A stretch of DNA of 64,000 bases from Roseospira navarrensis (lineage in GTDB: Bacteria; Pseudomonadota; Alphaproteobacteria; Rhodospirillales; Rhodospirillaceae). Positions 60,451 to 64,000 of this stretch are shown one piece after another. The stretch covers positions 186,001 through 250,000 of the forward strand of contig NZ_WIVE01000001.1 of the NCBI RefSeq assembly GCF_009601025.1, given 5' to 3'. How positions within the stretch are numbered: the stretch's first letter is position 1; each line of letters opens with the position of its first letter. The position numbers and the translations under genes were made by a program. The notes beneath the pieces are model-generated. The model was not told the DNA's origin. It made no database searches and worked only from the letters and a program-made list of their open reading frames with translations.

Positions 60451-61935
60451 ATGCTGCGTCCCACCGACGGCGCGGACACGCCGCCCGTGTCCCTGTCCGA
60501 TCCCGGTCTGTTCCGCACCCACGCCTATGTGGGCGGCCAGTGGTGCGACAGCGCCTCCGGCCGCGTCGTGCCGGTCACCAACCCGGCCGACGGCTCCACC
60601 GTCGCCAGCGTGCCCGCGCTGACCGGCGAGGAAAGCGCCGAGGCGGTCAATGCGGCGCACCGTTCGTTCTGGGACTGGTCCCACACCCTGGGCTGGGAGC
60701 GCTCGCGCATCCTGCGCCGCTGGTACGAGCTGATGGCGGGGGCGCGCGAGGATCTGGCCCTCATCATGACGCTGGAACAGGGCAAGCCGCTGTCCGAAAG
60801 CCGGGGCGAGATCGACTATGCCGCCTCGTTCATCGAGTTCTACGCCGAGGAGGCCAAACGCCCCAACATCGAGGGCGTGACCAGCCACCTGCCGGATGCC
60901 GAGGTCGAGGTCTGGCGCGAGCCCGTCGGCGTGGCCGCCCTGGTCACCCCGTGGAACTTCCCCTGCGCCATGATCACCCGCAAGGCCGCCGCCGCCATGG
61001 CCGCCGGTTGCCCGGTGGTGGTGCATCCGTCGCGGGAAACGCCGTTCTCCGCCCTCGCCCTGGCCGCGTTGGCGCACCGCGCCGGCGTGCCGGCGGGCGT
61101 GTTCAACGTGGTCACCGGCCGCTCGTCCGAGGTGGTGCCGCCCTGGATGGCGGAACCGCGCGTGCGGGCGCTGTCGTTCACCGGCTCGACCGAGGTCGGC
61201 AAGCTGCTCTACCGCCAGTCCGCCGACACCGTGAAGCGCATGGTGATGGAGCTGGGCGGTCATGCCCCCCTGCTGGTGTTCGCCGACGCCACCTTCGACG
61301 AGGCCGTGGCCGAGGGCATCAAGGCCAAGTTCGCCACCTCGGGCCAGGACTGCCTTGCGGCCAACCGGCTGTTCATCGAGCGACCCATCTACGACGCCTA
61401 TTGCGAGGCCTTCACCAAGGCCACGGCGGCGCTGACCGTCGGGCCGGGCCTGGATGATCCGGACATCGGCCCCCTGATGAACGAGGGCGCGGTGAAGAAA
61501 CAGGAAGAGCACGTCGCCGATGCGCTGGAGAAGGGCGCGCGCCTGCTGTGCGGCGGCAAGCGCCACGCCGCCGGGCCGCTGTTCTTCGAGCCCACCGTGC
61601 TGGCCGACGTGCCGCCGGATGCGCTGATCTGGCAGGAGGAGACCTTCGGCCCCGTGGCCGCGCTGGCCCCCTTCGATACGGAAGAGGAGGCCATCACCCG
61701 CGCCAACGCCAGCGAGGCCGGTCTGGTCGCCTATCTGCACACCAACGACCCGCGCCGCATCTATCGCGCCAGCCGCGCCCTGCGCTATGGCATGGTGGCG
61801 GTCAACCGGACCAAGGTGACCGGGGCGCCCATCCCCTTCGGCGGCTACAAGCAGTCCGGCATCGGCCGCGAAGGCGCCCGCCTGGGCATGGAGGCTTATA
61901 CCGAGGTCAAGTACGTCTGCCGCGACTGGGCGTGA
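60451..61935 (+). CDS. NAD(P)-dependent succinate-semialdehyde dehydrogenase-like aldehyde dehydrogenase
   Basis: 494-residue aldehyde dehydrogenase with N169 (P-W-N-F), E267 (M-E-L-G-G) and nucleophile C301 (G-Q-D-C). Downstream come E-E-T-F-G-P-V and P-I-P-F-G-G-Y-K-Q-S-G. It most resembles GabD-type succinate-semialdehyde dehydrogenases. The usually invariant lysine that follows V-V-V in the coenzyme site is His192 here (V-V-V-H-P-S). It probably oxidises the aldehyde produced by the next gene's aminotransferase. Confidence 0.88.
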   Translation: MLRPTDGADTPPVSLSDPGLFRTHAYVGGQWCDSASGRVVPVTNPADGSTVASVPALTGEESAEAVNAAHRSFWDWSHTLGWERSRILRRWYELMAGAREDLALIMTLEQGKPLSESRGEIDYAASFIEFYAEEAKRPNIEGVTSHLPDAEVEVWREPVGVAALVTPWNFPCAMITRKAAAAMAAGCPVVVHPSRETPFSALALAALAHRAGVPAGVFNVVTGRSSEVVPPWMAEPRVRALSFTGSTEVGKLLYRQSADTVKRMVMELGGHAPLLVFADATFDEAVAEGIKAKFATSGQDCLAANRLFIERPIYDAYCEAFTKATAALTVGPGLDDPDIGPLMNEGAVKKQEEHVADALEKGARLLCGGKRHAAGPLFFEPTVLADVPPDALIWQEETFGPVAALAPFDTEEEAITRANASEAGLVAYLHTNDPRRIYRASRALRYGMVAVNRTKVTGAPIPFGGYKQSGIGREGARLGMEAYTEVKYVCRDWA

Positions 61936-61961
61936 GGCGACACCAGACCTGAATCCCATCG

Positions 61962-61984
61962 CCGGACGGGGGCGCCCCGTCCGG
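61962..61984 (+). repeat. Perfect hairpin between the dehydrogenase and aminotransferase genes
   Basis: CCGGACGGGG and its complement (61962-61971 and 61975-61984) form a ten-base stem with a three-base loop. It could set relative expression by RNA processing. Confidence 0.6.
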
Positions 61985-62015
61985 GTTGCGGCTTGACGAA
62001 AAGGAAGATCAAACA

Positions 62016-63392
62016 ATGCTCACCAATGACCAGTTGTCCGCCTGGGACCGGGCGTATTTCATGCACCCCTCCACGCATCTGGCCCAGTTCGCGCGCGGCG
62101 AGGCGGCGAACCGGATCATCGAGGGCGGCAAGGGCGTGTTCATCGAGGACCGCGACGGCAACTCGCTGCTGGACGGCTTCGCCGGGCTGTATTGCGTCAA
62201 CGCCGGTTACGGCCGTAGCGAAATCTCCGACGCCATCGCCGAGCAGGCCGGCAAGCTGGCGTACTATCACGCCTATGTGGGGCACGGCACCGAAGCCTCG
62301 ATCACGCTGTCCAAGATGATCCTGGACCGCGCGCCCAAGGGCATGAGCCGGGTCTACTACGGCATGAGCGGGTCGGACGCCAACGAGACCAACATCAAGC
62401 TGGTCTGGTACTACAACAACACGCTGGGTCGCCCGGAGAAGAAGAAGATCATCTCGCGCTGGCGCGGCTATCACGGCTCCGGGCTGATGACCGGCTCGCT
62501 GACCGGGCTGCACATGTTCCACAAGCAGTTCGACCTGCCGTTGCCGTACATCAAGCACACCGAGGCCCCGTACTTCTACCACCGGCCTGATCGCGGCATG
62601 AGCGAGGCCCAGTTCTCCGCCTGGTGCGCCGAAAAGCTGGAAGCGATGATCCTGGCCGAAGGGCCCGAGACGGTGGCCGCCTTCATCGGCGAGCCCGCGC
62701 TGGGCACGGGCGGGCTGGTGCCGCCGCCGGAGGGCTATTGGGACGCCATCCAGGCCGTGCTGGACAAGTACGACGTGCTGCTGATCGCCGACGAGGTGGT
62801 GACCGGCTTCGGTCGCCTCGGCTCCATGTTCGGGTCGGACCACTACGGCATGAAGCCGGACATCATCACCATCGCCAAGGGCCTGACCTCGGCCTATGCG
62901 CCGCTGTCCGGCTCGATCGTGTCCGAAAAGGTCTACGACGTGCTGATGCAGGGCACCGACGAGCTGGGGCCGTTCGGCCACGGCTGGACCTACTCCGCCC
63001 ATCCCATCGGCGCGGCCGCCGGCATCGCCAACCTGGACCTGATCGACGACCTGGGTCTGGTGGGCAACGCGGGCACCGTGGGCGGCTACCTGAAGCAGGG
63101 CCTTCAGGCGGCGGTCGGCAAGCATCCGAACGTCGGCGAGGTGCGCGGCGAAGGCCTGCTGTGCGCCGTGGAACTGGTCGAGGACCGGGCCGGGCCGGCG
63201 TTCTTCGATCCGGCCAAGAAGATCGGAGCCAACGTGGTGGGTGCGATGCTCAAGCAGGGTGTGATTGCCCGCGCCATGCCGCAGGGCGACATCATCGGCA
63301 TCGCGCCGCCGCTGTGCCTGACCCGGGCCGAGGCGGACACCATCATCGAGGCCGTGCGCACCGCCGTGGAAGAGGTGCTGGGCCAAGGGTGA
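62016..63392 (+). CDS. Class III omega-aminotransferase (SpuC/GabT-like)
   Basis: 458-residue PLP enzyme transferring an amino group from an amine or omega-amino acid to a keto acid. K288 (A-K-G-L-T-S) is the PLP lysine; D259 lies in I-A-D-E-V-V. The N-terminus and the G-R-W-R/Y-H-G region match putrescine-pyruvate or GABA-type aminotransferases. With the neighbour aldehyde dehydrogenase and an Lrp regulator it forms a likely amine-catabolism unit. The ribosome site AAGGAAG precedes the ATG. The exact substrate is not settled. Confidence 0.87.
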   Translation: MLTNDQLSAWDRAYFMHPSTHLAQFARGEAANRIIEGGKGVFIEDRDGNSLLDGFAGLYCVNAGYGRSEISDAIAEQAGKLAYYHAYVGHGTEASITLSKMILDRAPKGMSRVYYGMSGSDANETNIKLVWYYNNTLGRPEKKKIISRWRGYHGSGLMTGSLTGLHMFHKQFDLPLPYIKHTEAPYFYHRPDRGMSEAQFSAWCAEKLEAMILAEGPETVAAFIGEPALGTGGLVPPPEGYWDAIQAVLDKYDVLLIADEVVTGFGRLGSMFGSDHYGMKPDIITIAKGLTSAYAPLSGSIVSEKVYDVLMQGTDELGPFGHGWTYSAHPIGAAAGIANLDLIDDLGLVGNAGTVGGYLKQGLQAAVGKHPNVGEVRGEGLLCAVELVEDRAGPAFFDPAKKIGANVVGAMLKQGVIARAMPQGDIIGIAPPLCLTRAEADTIIEAVRTAVEEVLGQG

Positions 63393-63397
63393 GGTCC

Positions 63398-63488
63398 GTA
63401 GGGCGGGTTCGCGCCGAACGCGCAACCCGCCGCCGGATGTGCTGCCCTTGGTGGATTGCCCCGCGTCGCGGGGCGAATCCACCCTACG
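63398..63488. repeat. BIME copy A (downstream of the aminotransferase)
   Basis: GTAGGGCGGGTTCGCGCC...AACCCGCC followed by GGTGGATTGCCCCGCG...CCACCCTACG. Each half is a hairpin; the two halves are inverted relative to each other. Confidence 0.75.
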
Positions 63489-63506
63489 TCGAATGAACCG
63501 GACCCC

Positions 63507-63599
63507 GTAGGGCGGGTTCGCGCCGCAGGCGCAACCCGCCGCCCATGGTGCCGCCCTTGGTGGATTGCCCCGCGTTGCGGGGCGAATCCACCCTACGTG
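63507..63599. repeat. BIME copy B
   Basis: Same two-unit arrangement as copy A, 109 bases later, nearly identical to it in sequence. Confidence 0.75.
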
Positions 63600-63612
63600 G
63601 CTGAAGAGGCAA

Positions 63613-63653
63613 CGTCATCCTGACGCCGCGAAGCGGCCGAAGGATCTCGGGCG
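63613..63653. repeat. GTCATCC dispersed repeat unit
   Basis: GTCATCCTGACGCCGCGAAG through GATCTCGGG, same family as the arms at 3922-4035 and within the 219-bp elements. Confidence 0.55.
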
Positions 63654-63687
63654 GGGAAATCCTGCCGGCGCGGTTTCGCGCGGCTCT

Positions 63688-64000
63688 CTACTTCACCAGG
63701 ATGCAGGTCACCGGCGACAGGCCGGAGACCTTGTGCGAGACCGAGCCCAGCAGGAAGTCCTCCAGGTCGCCGGAGCCGCGCGCGCCCATCACGATCACGT
63801 CGCAGCCGTGCTCCTTGCAGAAGCCGACGATGGCCCGGGACGGCTGGCCGCGCTTGGCGTAGCCCTCGACCCGCTGCACGCCGGCGGCTTCGGCGCGTTG
63901 CTTGCACTCGGCCACGATGTCCTTGGCGTACTGCTTCAGGGCGTCGTCCGGCGTGGAGGGATGCAGCGGCCGCACCATGGACAGGGTGCTTTCCATGGGG
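63688..64000 (-). CDS. Universal stress protein, truncated at the window edge
   Basis: C-terminal 103 or so residues of a UspA-fold protein, continuing past base 64000. It shows the nucleotide-binding block G-A-R-G-S-G-D-L-E-D-F-L-L-G-S-V-S near 72-88, the G-2x-G-9x-G-(S/T) type motif that binds ATP, and the final strand P-V-T-C-I-L-V. The visible in-frame ATG at 63996 is probably internal, because the N-terminal strand and Asp are missing. Confidence 0.85.
   Translation of the reverse strand, partial: PMESTLSMVRPLHPSTPDDALKQYAKDIVAECKQRAEAAGVQRVEGYAKRGQPSRAIVGFCKEHGCDVIVMGARGSGDLEDFLLGSVSHKVSGLSPVTCILVK

Larger units (their letters stand above)
63393..63687. other. Repeat-filled spacer at the right end
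   Basis: 295 bases holding two tandem BIME units and a GTCATCC-type repeat; no ORF is supported. Confidence 0.6.

Overview
The window is about 67-70% GC with strongly GC-biased third codon positions. It carries a 14-gene alphaproteobacterial-type complex I operon (nuoA-N) followed by birA, coaX, RNase J and methylmalonyl-CoA epimerase, a short phasin (polyhydroxyalkanoate granule protein), an Hsp20/DUF1150 pair, and many signalling proteins (PilZ chemoreceptor, two GGDEF proteins, a LuxO-type regulator, a class III cyclase). This fits a motile, PHA-accumulating member of the Alphaproteobacteria, most likely Rhodospirillales. The genus cannot be settled from the sequence alone. I see no rRNA, no tRNA, no CRISPR array and no prophage.

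Layout. 118-3866: TRAP transporter permeases with galactonate dehydratase and KDPGal aldolase (sugar-acid catabolism). 3867-5115: repeat-rich spacer with hairpins, a small hypothetical gene and a 219-bp MITE-like element. 5116-10975: MFS transporter, DUF1150/Hsp20, a solute-binding protein overlapped with an unusual ClC protein, and an unknown gene. 11216-26135: nuoABCDEFGHIJKLMN, continuing through birA, coaX, rnj, mce and tag to 30521. 30795-43491: ODP-GGDEF cyclase, pyrimidine 5'-nucleotidase, ABHD10-like hydrolase, two glycosyltransferases, LuxO-like sigma-54 regulator, methyltransferase/MBL pair, class III nucleotide cyclase, DUF488 and a protein ending in a CheY-docking-like peptide. 43594-44208: phasin transcription unit with operator, promoter and terminator. 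44212-46627: orphan MNT nucleotidyltransferase, second MITE copy inserted at the lepA stop codon, lepA. 46756-54497: PilZ chemoreceptor, GST, DUF115 protein, and a REC-PAS-HisKA-PAS-PAS-GGDEF-EAL protein. 55035-58686: acidic/proline-rich protein, cobQ, SYLF lipoprotein-like gene. 58932-63392: Lrp regulator, a RAYT transposase bracketed by REP/BIME palindromes, aldehyde dehydrogenase and omega-aminotransferase (amine or GABA catabolism). The right edge holds a truncated universal stress protein.

How it fits together. The core is respiratory (complex I plus cofactor genes). Around it lies an accessory landscape of c-di-GMP and chemotaxis signalling and of short mobile repeats. The most notable items are the MITE pair (terminal inverted repeats, with a target-site-like duplication around the lepA stop), the RAYT/REP locus, the diiron-type ODP-GGDEF sensor, the seven-module GGDEF-EAL protein carrying a histidine-kinase dimerisation domain but no ATPase domain, the ClC protein lacking both transport glutamates, and an uncharacterised protein with a FliM/CheZ-like C-terminal peptide.
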